From positions 1 to 64,000 of the forward strand of contig NZ_BDFD01000010.1 of the NCBI RefSeq assembly GCF_001895085.1: a DNA stretch of 64,000 nucleotides, given 5' to 3'. The notes under the pieces were generated by a model that was given only the letters and a program-made list of their open reading frames with translations, ran no database searches and had not been told where the DNA came from. Below are positions 46,807-54,763 of this stretch, piece by piece (position 1 is the first letter of the stretch; the number at the start of each line of letters is the position of its first letter). Made by a program: the position numbers and the translations under genes. The DNA comes from Mariprofundus micogutta. Lineage in GTDB: Bacteria > Pseudomonadota > Zetaproteobacteria > Mariprofundales > Mariprofundaceae.

Positions 46807-48048
46807 GTGCGAATACGATTATTAATGATCGGAATGCTATTATGCATTCACCCATTCAATACCAATGCAGTAACGCTGAAGGCAGCAATGGATGCTGCTG
46901 TAGAAAAACATCCCATGTTAACGATCTCAAAAATGCAGATTGACGGTGCTCAAGGTGAGCTTCAGGAGCAAGGCTCTTATGCATATAATCCTGAGCTTTC
47001 CGTTGAGCCTCAGCGGCGCAAACTGAATGGCGGCGGTACATCACATGATTACTACGTCACCTTGTCACAAGGGGTCGAGCTTGGTGGTAAACAAAAGTAT
47101 CGTGAGTTGTCAGCTCAGGCGGCTGTAGAAGCTGCCAAACTCGAATCAGATAACATGTATCAACAAGTGTCTTTCAATGCGGCCAGAGCTCTTGTTGGTC
47201 TGTATTTTTCTAAGCGAGAACTTGTATGGCGAAACCAGCAAACAAGAACATTGTTGCAGTTGCATAAAGCGGTCACTAGGCAGATGGAGCTTGGCGAAGC
47301 CAACCAGCTGGATGTAAATCTTTCTCAGGCATCATTAACTCAGGCTATCAATGCTGAATCACAGGCAAATAGGGAACATGCCATGAATGTGTCAAGGTAT
47401 GTGATAGCTGTCGGTGCAGGTGGTGATATTGAAAATATTCAGCCTGAGTTGCCAAAACTTCTCGTAGGTTGGCAACCACTGTCCGATCCCGTTGAGATTG
47501 CCATGAACTCTCGTCCGGACATTGCCGCTAAACGACAGAGACTTGCCCAGTATTCAGCTCAGGCAGATCTTGCAGATGCAAACCGCATTCCTGATGTCAC
47601 TGTTGGCTTGATGGCTGGCAGGGAGGCTGGTGATAAACTCGTCTCACTTGGTTTTACAATGCCAATTCCGGTATTGAACAGCCACAGTGGCGCATATAGG
47701 GCTGCATTATCTCAGGCATCAGCCTATAAAACCGAACTGGAATGGTTTGAACAGCGCGTGAAGCTCGAGGTTCAGGAAGCGAAATTCAGTCATACCACTG
47801 CCATGCAGGCACTATTGGCAATAAGTAAAGCCCAAGGGAAAAACTCATCTTCGGATAGCATCGATTTGGCCAAGGCTGCTTTTGATGCCGGCGAGTTAAA
47901 TATCGAAGCGTTGGTCGTACATATCAACCAGATACTTGAGTCACGCATCAATTCCGCTGCAATTCTGAAACAGGGCTGGTTAGCTCGTATTCGCCTGGCT
48001 GAAGTGCTGGGCCACCCGGAATATATTCTCCAAGGAACCCAAGAATGA
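46807..48048 (+). CDS. czcC: Outer-membrane efflux protein (TolC/CzcC family)
   Basis: A 413-residue OEP-family protein with a signal peptide near FNTNA-VT and two OEP repeats (about 30-210, 220-405) of long coiled helices. It forms the outer-membrane channel of a tripartite RND pump. GTG 46807 has CAGGGGGA upstream. The stop overlaps the start of the adaptor gene by four bases. The sequence matches the CzcC/CusC type, not multidrug OprM, but the exact metal is not fixed. Confidence 0.88.
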   Translation: MRIRLLMIGMLLCIHPFNTNAVTLKAAMDAAVEKHPMLTISKMQIDGAQGELQEQGSYAYNPELSVEPQRRKLNGGGTSHDYYVTLSQGVELGGKQKYRELSAQAAVEAAKLESDNMYQQVSFNAARALVGLYFSKRELVWRNQQTRTLLQLHKAVTRQMELGEANQLDVNLSQASLTQAINAESQANREHAMNVSRYVIAVGAGGDIENIQPELPKLLVGWQPLSDPVEIAMNSRPDIAAKRQRLAQYSAQADLADANRIPDVTVGLMAGREAGDKLVSLGFTMPIPVLNSHSGAYRAALSQASAYKTELEWFEQRVKLEVQEAKFSHTTAMQALLAISKAQGKNSSSDSIDLAKAAFDAGELNIEALVVHINQILESRINSAAILKQGWLARIRLAEVLGHPEYILQGTQE

Positions 48049-49283
48049 AAACATTAATAGCGTTAATAACGACACTTGCATTATTTATGAGTGCTCCTGC
48101 CATCGCAGAGGATCATGGCCATGAAGAAGCTGAACATGCTCATGAAAAGCATGGTGATCATAAAGAAGATGGTCATGACAATGAAAAGCGCGATGCCCAT
48201 GGTGAACATGGCGGTCACGCAGGAGAAAATGGATCTGTCAAATTAACTCCAGCGCAGATCAAACAGGCAGGCATAGAAAGTCAGGTGATTCAGCGACGGA
48301 AAAAAGTGCAGACCATCAATGCTCCGGGAGGTGTGGATTTCAATGCTTATAAACTAGCTGACATCACTACCCTGGTTGATGGTGCTATCCATGCTCGTCA
48401 TGTGCGTCTGGGTGACGAGGTTAAAAAAGGACAGAAGTTGGTGACTCTTACCAGTTCAGCTTTAGCACAATCTGAAGCTGGTTACCTGAGAGCTGAAGCA
48501 GAGCATCGTAAAAGTAAACTGGACCTGAAGCGCATTGAAGGCCTGGCAAAGGAAAAGATTGTATCGCAAGCGCGGCTTCAACAGGCAACAAGTATTCATC
48601 AGGCAGCTCATGCAAATCTGGCGGCAGCGCGTGCCTCACTATCTTCATATGGTCTGTCAGGTAAGAAAATAGATGCACTGATACGTTCGCGTCAATATGG
48701 TCAGTTAACCCTTTATGCCCCAAGTTCAGGAACGATTGTCGCAGATGATTTTCGTATAGGTCAGCACATTGCTGCCGGTACTCGCTTGATGCAGGTCGTT
48801 GATGAATCAACAGTTTGGGTTGAAGTGAAGCTGTCTCAGTCTCAGATGGGTGGGATAGCTACAGGGCGTTCAGCTGTTGTATCAACGAAAGACAATGCAA
48901 AGCATTACAAAGCCAGGGTAATCAACGTGCACCATCAGCTTGACGAGAAGACGCGTACTGTGGGTGTGCGCCTTGAGGTGCAGAACCCGGAAGATGCATT
49001 GCATCCAGGTATGTTTGTGAGTGCTGAGATTGAAACAGACTCTGCTGAGGAGTCCTTGTTATTGCCTGAGAATGCCATTCAACGACAGGGCAGTGAGCTC
49101 ATTGTGTTTGTTGAGGAGGAACCGGGCCACTTTGAGCGTAGAGAGGTTCGTGTTGGCAAGCCTGGCATGGGGTTTGTCCCGGTTCTTGAAGGCGTGAAAG
49201 AGGGGGAATCTGTTGTTGTGAAGGGTGCATTTGTCCTTGCTTCAGAGCTGGCGAAATCCGGCTTTGAAGTACACAATCATTGA
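48045..49283 (+). CDS. czcB: RND membrane-fusion adaptor (CzcB-like) with His-rich N-terminus
   Basis: A 412-residue adaptor. The signal peptide ends MSAPAIA-ED. Residues about 22-65 are dense in His, Glu and Asp (HGHEEAEHAHEKHGDHKED), a likely metal-binding arm. The lipoyl, alpha-hairpin and beta-barrel domains follow (VDGAIHARHVRLGDEVKKGQ; TLYAPSSGTIVADDF). It bridges the pump to the outer-membrane channel. The CzcB/CusB type uses its N-terminus to accept metal ions. It is coupled to the neighbouring genes on both sides. Confidence 0.92.
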   Translation: MKTLIALITTLALFMSAPAIAEDHGHEEAEHAHEKHGDHKEDGHDNEKRDAHGEHGGHAGENGSVKLTPAQIKQAGIESQVIQRRKKVQTINAPGGVDFNAYKLADITTLVDGAIHARHVRLGDEVKKGQKLVTLTSSALAQSEAGYLRAEAEHRKSKLDLKRIEGLAKEKIVSQARLQQATSIHQAAHANLAAARASLSSYGLSGKKIDALIRSRQYGQLTLYAPSSGTIVADDFRIGQHIAAGTRLMQVVDESTVWVEVKLSQSQMGGIATGRSAVVSTKDNAKHYKARVINVHHQLDEKTRTVGVRLEVQNPEDALHPGMFVSAEIETDSAEESLLLPENAIQRQGSELIVFVEEEPGHFERREVRVGKPGMGFVPVLEGVKEGESVVVKGAFVLASELAKSGFEVHNH

Positions 49284-49292
49284 GGTGTATCC

Positions 49293-52200
49293 ATGTTTAG
49301 CAAACTGATTGATGCGGCGGTTAACAACCGTCTTCTGATTTTATTGTTATTGCTGGGTTCAATGGCTTATGCCTTGTTCGTTGTACCCAAATTGAATCTC
49401 GATGCATTTCCCGATGTGACCAATGTGCAGGTGCAGATTAATACCGAATCGCAAGGGTTAGCCTCGGAAGAGGTGGAGCAGTTAATCACCTATCCGATTG
49501 AGGCCGTGATGTATGCATTGCCGGATGTTGAAGAGGTCCGCTCGATTTCCAAAACAGGACTTTCGGTGATTACAGTTGTGTTCAAAGAAGGCACCGATAT
49601 CTATTTCGCCAGACAGCTGGTATTCCAGAAGTTGCAGGATGCCAGTCAGACTGTTCCGGCGTGGGCAGGTACGCCAAAAATAGGGCCGAACACATCAGGT
49701 CTCGGGCAGGTGTTCCAGTATATTATCAAGTCGGCTCCGGAAGCCGGTTTTGATGCAATGACACTCAGAGCACTGAATGACTGGGTAGTGAAGTTGATGC
49801 TAATGCCGGTAGAAGGTGTGACTGACATTCTCTCTTATGGCGGAGAGGTGCGTCAGTACCAGGTGCAAGTGAATCCCGAGCAGCTGCTTTCCTACAGTCT
49901 GCATGTAGATGACGTGGCCAAGGCCATTGAAGCGAATAATCGCAATGCCGGTGGCTGGTATCTGCCGCAAGGTGATGAGCAGTTGGTGATTCGCGGTGTC
50001 GGCTGGGTTCCCGGTGGTGAAGAAGGATTGAAGGCCATTGCTGCGATTCCGGTCAAAACCGTGAATGGTACGTCTGTTCGAGTCTCTGATGTCGCGACTG
50101 TGGCCTTTGGTGGTGAAATTCGTCAGGGCGCAGTGACCATGACTGAACGAACTGAAGACGGAAAGATCACCTCACTGGGTGAAGTCGTCGTAGGCATCAC
50201 GCTTAAACGTTTTGGTGCCAACACCAAAAATACCATTGATGATGTTAAATCAAGACTGGAGATCGTGCAGAAAGCGCTTCCCAAAGGCGTGACCATTCAG
50301 CCTTTTTATGATCAGTCTGATTTGATTAACAAGGCAGTCTGGACAGTTGAAAAAGCACTGCTGGAAGCATTTATTCTAATCATCATCGTGCTGTTCCTGT
50401 TTCTGATGAACATGCGAGCAGCAACACTGGTATTGCTATCTGTTCCGATTTCAATTCTCGCAGCATTGGGCGTTATGCAACATTACGGTATTTCAGCCAA
50501 CCTGATGAGTCTGGGTGGTTTGGCGATTGCTATCGGTATGATGGTTGATGGCTCAGTGGTGATGGTGGAGAATATTTTCAAACACTTGGAGAAAGCTCGT
50601 GAAGGAGACCATGGCATTGCCCTGCTCATCACAGAGGCGGCAAAAGAAGTTGCGCGTCCAGTGCTGTTTGCAGTGCTGATCATTCTGCTGGTTTTTACAC
50701 CGCTGTTCACGCTTGAGGGTGTGGAAGGCAAGATGTTTACGCCGATGGCGCTCTCCATCTGCTTTGCCATGTTTGCATCCCTGCTGGTGGCCCTGCTGGT
50801 CATGCCTGTATTGGCAACTTATGCTTTCACCAAAGGCGTGGTTCACAAAGATAGTCCTGTGTTAGCACCGATTGCTCGTGCGTATCACGGACTGCTTAAA
50901 TCCGCCCTGAAGGCGCGCAAAGCAGTGGTTGGTGGTGCAGCCGCAGCTTTTGTTCTAACGCTTGCTACAGTTCCATTCCTGGGTACTGAATTTGTGCCGG
51001 AACTTGAAGAAGGGACGTTGGCTATTCGTATTACCCTGGCTCCATCATCTTCGCTTGCTTATGCGAGAGATGTAGGGGAAAAGTTGGAGCATGTGTTGCT
51101 CAGTGAGTTCCCCGAAGTTACGTATGCATCAGCACGCACAGGCAGGGCAGAAATTGGTGGTGATCCCGAGCCAGCATCCAATATTGAGTTTTATGTCGGC
51201 TTGAAGCCTATAGAAGAGTGGACAAGTGCCTCTGATAGAAAAGAACTACAGAGCCTTATGCGGGAGAAGATGGAAGTCGTTCCCGGAATTCTTATTTCGT
51301 TCACCCAGCCTATTGCCATGCGTGTGGATGAGTTGTTGTCGGGTGTGAAGGCTGCATTAGCAATTAAACTCTTTGGACCTGATCTTAAAGTCCTGGCAGA
51401 AATGGGTAAGAAAATTGAAACAGTAGCGAAAAGTACTGAAGGCACGCGAGATGTTGAGATGGAACAGATTGAGGGTGAAGCTCAGTTAGTAGTTCGTCCT
51501 GATCGCAGCAAGCTGGATCGTTATGGCATCCCTGTGGATGATGTGATGAGTCTGGTTGCGGATGCTATTGGCGGTGCATCTGCTGGACAGGTAATTCAGG
51601 GCAATGAACGTTATGATATTTATGTCCGACTGGCTAAAGATTACCGTCACAATACTGAATCGATTGGCAGCCTGATCTTACAATCGCCAGGCGGTGCATG
51701 GGTGCGCCTTGAAGATGTGGCCACTATTGGGGTGGAGCAAGGCCCTCCTATGATCAAACGTGATGATGTGCAGCGCCGCGTCGTGATTCAAAGTAATGTT
51801 GAAGGGCGTGACATGGGTAGTCTTGTAGCTGAACTGGATCAGCGCATTCAGAATGAAGTCGATCTTCCTCCAGGTTATACCGTGGTGTTTGGCGGTCAGT
51901 TTGAAAACCAACGGCGTGCTCAGGCCAAGTTGATGATTGTTGTGCCACTTTCTTTACTGATGATCTTCCTGCTGCTCTATTTTGCATTCCATTCTGTTGG
52001 GCAAGCGGCGCTCATTATGCTCAATGTACCGATGGCCCTAATTGGCGGAATTCTCGCTTTATTAGTTTCGGGGCAATATCTATCCGTACCATCCAGCATT
52101 GGCTTTATTGCACTATTCGGAGTTGCAGTACTCAACGGTGTTGTGTTGGTTGATGCGATTAATCGGCATCTGGATGAACACGAGCTTGGTGATGCCATTC

Positions 52201-52424
52201 GTCATGGTGCTGAGAGTCGTTTAAGACCGGTACTTATGACTGCCATGATAGCGGCACTTGGCCTGATTCCTTTACTGCTAGCTACAGGTATTGGCTCTGA
52301 GATCCAAAGACCACTTGCAACGGTAGTAGTAGGAGGACTCGTATCATCTACGCTATTAACACTGTTTGTTTTGCCATGCCTTTATGAACGATTTAGCAAG
52401 GGCCACATCAAGGAAGGAAAGTAG
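49293..52424 (+). CDS. czcA: HME-RND metal efflux pump (CzcA family)
   Basis: A 1043-residue RND pump with 12 membrane helices in two halves. The proton-relay region in helix 4 reads AIGMMVDGSVVMVENIFKHL, with Asp and Glu in place but AIG rather than the DFG of the Co/Zn/Cd class. This is nearer to the less-defined HME3-like group. It exports a divalent metal ion across the envelope with CzcB and CzcC. The length is normal. It overlaps no neighbours, but a two-base gap leads to a small lipoprotein gene. Confidence 0.9.
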   Translation: MFSKLIDAAVNNRLLILLLLLGSMAYALFVVPKLNLDAFPDVTNVQVQINTESQGLASEEVEQLITYPIEAVMYALPDVEEVRSISKTGLSVITVVFKEGTDIYFARQLVFQKLQDASQTVPAWAGTPKIGPNTSGLGQVFQYIIKSAPEAGFDAMTLRALNDWVVKLMLMPVEGVTDILSYGGEVRQYQVQVNPEQLLSYSLHVDDVAKAIEANNRNAGGWYLPQGDEQLVIRGVGWVPGGEEGLKAIAAIPVKTVNGTSVRVSDVATVAFGGEIRQGAVTMTERTEDGKITSLGEVVVGITLKRFGANTKNTIDDVKSRLEIVQKALPKGVTIQPFYDQSDLINKAVWTVEKALLEAFILIIIVLFLFLMNMRAATLVLLSVPISILAALGVMQHYGISANLMSLGGLAIAIGMMVDGSVVMVENIFKHLEKAREGDHGIALLITEAAKEVARPVLFAVLIILLVFTPLFTLEGVEGKMFTPMALSICFAMFASLLVALLVMPVLATYAFTKGVVHKDSPVLAPIARAYHGLLKSALKARKAVVGGAAAAFVLTLATVPFLGTEFVPELEEGTLAIRITLAPSSSLAYARDVGEKLEHVLLSEFPEVTYASARTGRAEIGGDPEPASNIEFYVGLKPIEEWTSASDRKELQSLMREKMEVVPGILISFTQPIAMRVDELLSGVKAALAIKLFGPDLKVLAEMGKKIETVAKSTEGTRDVEMEQIEGEAQLVVRPDRSKLDRYGIPVDDVMSLVADAIGGASAGQVIQGNERYDIYVRLAKDYRHNTESIGSLILQSPGGAWVRLEDVATIGVEQGPPMIKRDDVQRRVVIQSNVEGRDMGSLVAELDQRIQNEVDLPPGYTVVFGGQFENQRRAQAKLMIVVPLSLLMIFLLLYFAFHSVGQAALIMLNVPMALIGGILALLVSGQYLSVPSSIGFIALFGVAVLNGVVLVDAINRHLDEHELGDAIRHGAESRLRPVLMTAMIAALGLIPLLLATGIGSEIQRPLATVVVGGLVSSTLLTLFVLPCLYERFSKGHIKEGK

Positions 52425-52425
52425 T

Positions 52426-52590
52426 ATGGTACGTAGCATTTCTTTTGGAGTAATTGTTTTAGTTGGTATTTCATTCGGGCTTACTGGATGTGGGGAGTGG
52501 AAGCCGCTGGATCATAGTATTACTAAACATAGCCAACATCATCATGGATCGGGGGCAAAAGAGCACGAGAATATTCATCCATCTGACTGA
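52426..52590 (+). CDS. Small His-rich lipoprotein following the pump
   Basis: A 54-residue protein with AAGGAAGGAAA upstream. The hydrophobic start ends in LTGC, a lipobox (Cys about 22). The tail, SITKHSQHHHGSGAKEHENIHPSD, is His-rich. It begins one base after the czcA stop, so it is part of the operon. It probably binds metal at the membrane, matching the His-rich first gene and the adaptor arm. Confidence 0.7.
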   Translation: MVRSISFGVIVLVGISFGLTGCGEWKPLDHSITKHSQHHHGSGAKEHENIHPSD

Positions 52591-52686
52591 ACTTCAGAAT
52601 CTCCTGTTTAGGTCGGGATGAGGGGTACTTTGTAGTATGTGTGCCTTTTTCTTTTTGCTGCCTGCCGATCTGTTTATACTTGCAAA

Positions 52687-53292
52687 ATGAGACTGTTTGC
52701 TGCGCTTGAACTGCCTGACCATGTTGTAGATGAACTGAATCAATGGTGGCAGTCGGCGCAATGCTTTCTGAAACCTTCTGACTGGCGACCCGTTTCTCCT
52801 CATCTCTGGCATCTGACACTGGCATTTTATGGTGATGTGGATGGGCACGATGCAGATGATCTGGCTGAAGCCTTGCTGCAGTGTGCAGAAAAAAGCCCCG
52901 GAATGTATTTACAAAGCGGGGGGCTGGGATTCTTTCCGAGGCCGGCCCGTCCCCGTGTGTTTTGGGCAGGCGTAAGCGAAGCCGATGAGGGTAAAAAGTT
53001 AAAACGTCTTGCCCATTGTTGCAGGTATGCCGGCCATGCTACGGTTCGCAAACGCACGGCTGGTGAAACGGCTTTTCGCGGTCATATTACTGTGGCGCGA
53101 AGCAGGGGTTTTCCTGCAGCAATAACTCCGGCTGATTTTGAGTTGATACCGGAAGTTTCGTCTATAAGCTGGTGCGCAGATCGCTTGAGCCTGTTCCAGT
53201 CCATTCTGCAACCGGATGGACCACAATACCGGCGACTGGAAACATTTGAATTGAAAGGTTCCGCTAAGGGAACGAGGGGATTGTATGTCTGA
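52687..53292 (+). CDS. thpR: RNA 2',3'-cyclic phosphodiesterase (ThpR/LigT family)
   Basis: About 201 residues from ATG 52687 ([13 protein letters not shown]); an in-frame ATG at 52639 would add 16. The two HxTx motifs are HLTLAFYG (about 44) and HITVARSR (about 132). The enzyme hydrolyses 2',3'-cyclic RNA ends to 2'-phosphates. It overlaps recA by eight bases, so it sits at the head of the recA-recX-alaS run. Confidence 0.9.
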   Translation: MRLFAALELPDHVVDELNQWWQSAQCFLKPSDWRPVSPHLWHLTLAFYGDVDGHDADDLAEALLQCAEKSPGMYLQSGGLGFFPRPARPRVFWAGVSEADEGKKLKRLAHCCRYAGHATVRKRTAGETAFRGHITVARSRGFPAAITPADFELIPEVSSISWCADRLSLFQSILQPDGPQYRRLETFELKGSAKGTRGLYV

Positions 53293-54292
53293 TAAATCAA
53301 AAGCACTCGATAGCGCATTAAGCCAGATCGAACGCCAGTTTGGTAAAGGTACTATTATGCGTCTTGGCGACGAGGGCAGGGTGGCCACAGAAGTGATTCC
53401 CAGTGGTTCTCTGGCGCTGGATGTGGCTCTGGGTGTAGGCGGTTACCCGCGTGGCCGTGTGATCGAGATTTACGGTCCTGAATCATCAGGTAAAACTACC
53501 CTGGCTCTGCACGCAATTGCAGAAGCTCAGCGTATGGGTGGCCAGGCTGCTTTTGTTGATGCGGAGCATGCGCTTGATCCAATCTATGCCGAAAAGCTGG
53601 GTGTGAATCTTGATGACCTGCTGGTATCACAGCCGGATTCCGGTGAGCAGGCGCTGGAAGTTGTGGATCTGCTGACCCGTTCCGGAGCACTGGATATTAT
53701 CGTGGTGGATTCGGTTGCCGCTCTTACACCGAAATCCGAACTCGAAGGTGATATGGGCGATTCGCACATGGGTCTGCATGCGCGTTTAATGTCTCAGGCT
53801 TTACGTAAGCTTACCGGCTCAATTGCCCGTTCTAAAACAACAATTGTTTTCATTAACCAGATTCGCATGAAGATTGGTGTGATGTTCGGTAACCCTGAAA
53901 CCACGACCGGTGGTAACGCATTAAAATTCTATGCATCTGTTCGTCTTGATGTGCGCCGTACCGGAGCAATCAAGAAAGGTGATGAAGTATTGGGTAATGA
54001 TACCCGTGTGAAAGTCGTGAAAAACAAGATGGCGCCGCCATTCAAGCAGGCTGAATTCTCGATCATGTATGGCGAGGGTGTATCCCATGCCGGCGAAGTA
54101 CTCGACATGGGTGTGAAATACGGGTTTGTGAACAAGAGCGGCGCCTGGTATGCCAAGGACAATGAGAAAATCGGTCAGGGCAGGGATAATACGATTAACT
54201 TCCTGAAAGCAAATCCCGAGATGCTGGCAGATATTGAAAACTCGGTTCGTACTGAACTGGGGTTGAACGAAGAGGCAGCAAGCGCTGAATAA
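53285..54292 (+). CDS. recA: Recombinase A
   Basis: A 335-residue RecA. Walker A is [12 protein letters not shown] (about 65-76), Walker B is [10 protein letters not shown] (about 139), and the L2 region carries [22 protein letters not shown]. It drives homologous recombination and LexA self-cleavage. The C-terminal acidic tail ends NEEAASAE. It overlaps thpR at the start and the probable recX start at its stop. No LexA box was identified upstream. Confidence 0.98.
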   Translation: MSDKSKALDSALSQIERQFGKGTIMRLGDEGRVATEVIPSGSLALDVALGVGGYPRGRVIEIYGPESSGKTTLALHAIAEAQRMGGQAAFVDAEHALDPIYAEKLGVNLDDLLVSQPDSGEQALEVVDLLTRSGALDIIVVDSVAALTPKSELEGDMGDSHMGLHARLMSQALRKLTGSIARSKTTIVFINQIRMKIGVMFGNPETTTGGNALKFYASVRLDVRRTGAIKKGDEVLGNDTRVKVVKNKMAPPFKQAEFSIMYGEGVSHAGEVLDMGVKYGFVNKSGAWYAKDNEKIGQGRDNTINFLKANPEMLADIENSVRTELGLNEEAASAE

Positions 54293-54746
54293 ACAGGAAC
54301 TGGCAGCATATACCAGTGCTGTACGTCTGTTGGCCGGACGTGAATTCAACACGTTTGAGATGCGGCAGCGTCTGGCTGGCAAAGATTATGATGAAGAGAC
54401 TGTCACGACGGTAATTAAGCAGCTCAAGGCTGATAATTATCTCAGTGAACAGCGTTATGCCGAGGCTTTTTTACGCTCACGCATGAAGCGGGGTGAAACC
54501 CCGTGGTTGGCTGCTCAAAAGGCCAGGCAGAAAGGCGCCGATCACAGGGCGCTGGAAGAGGTGCTTGGCGAGATAAACGAAGCTTATGATGAACCGCAAG
54601 CGGCGCGTGAAGTGTTGAACATGAGAGACCCGGCAGGATTTCGTTTTGAAGATGAACGGGTATGGCAGCGTCAGGCCCGTTTTTTGCGGAATAAAGGTTA
54701 TAGCAGTGCTACTATTCTGCGCGTATTGAAAGAAAGATCTGAATAA
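54285..54746 (+). CDS. recX: Regulatory protein RecX, probable CTG start
   Basis: About 153 residues from CTG 54285. The conserved helix [17 protein letters not shown] sits before the TTG at 54330, so a TTG start would delete it. There is no ATG, GTG or TTG between the upstream stop (54264) and 54330. CTG 54285 has AGAGG about nine bases upstream and overlaps the recA stop, favouring coupled reinitiation. RecX blocks RecA filament growth by binding its groove; the three-helix repeats ([24 protein letters not shown]) are clear. The start is my judgement. Confidence 0.85.
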   Translation: MNKQELAAYTSAVRLLAGREFNTFEMRQRLAGKDYDEETVTTVIKQLKADNYLSEQRYAEAFLRSRMKRGETPWLAAQKARQKGADHRALEEVLGEINEAYDEPQAAREVLNMRDPAGFRFEDERVWQRQARFLRNKGYSSATILRVLKERSE

Positions 54747-54763
54747 TAGGTGGAGGATTCCCG

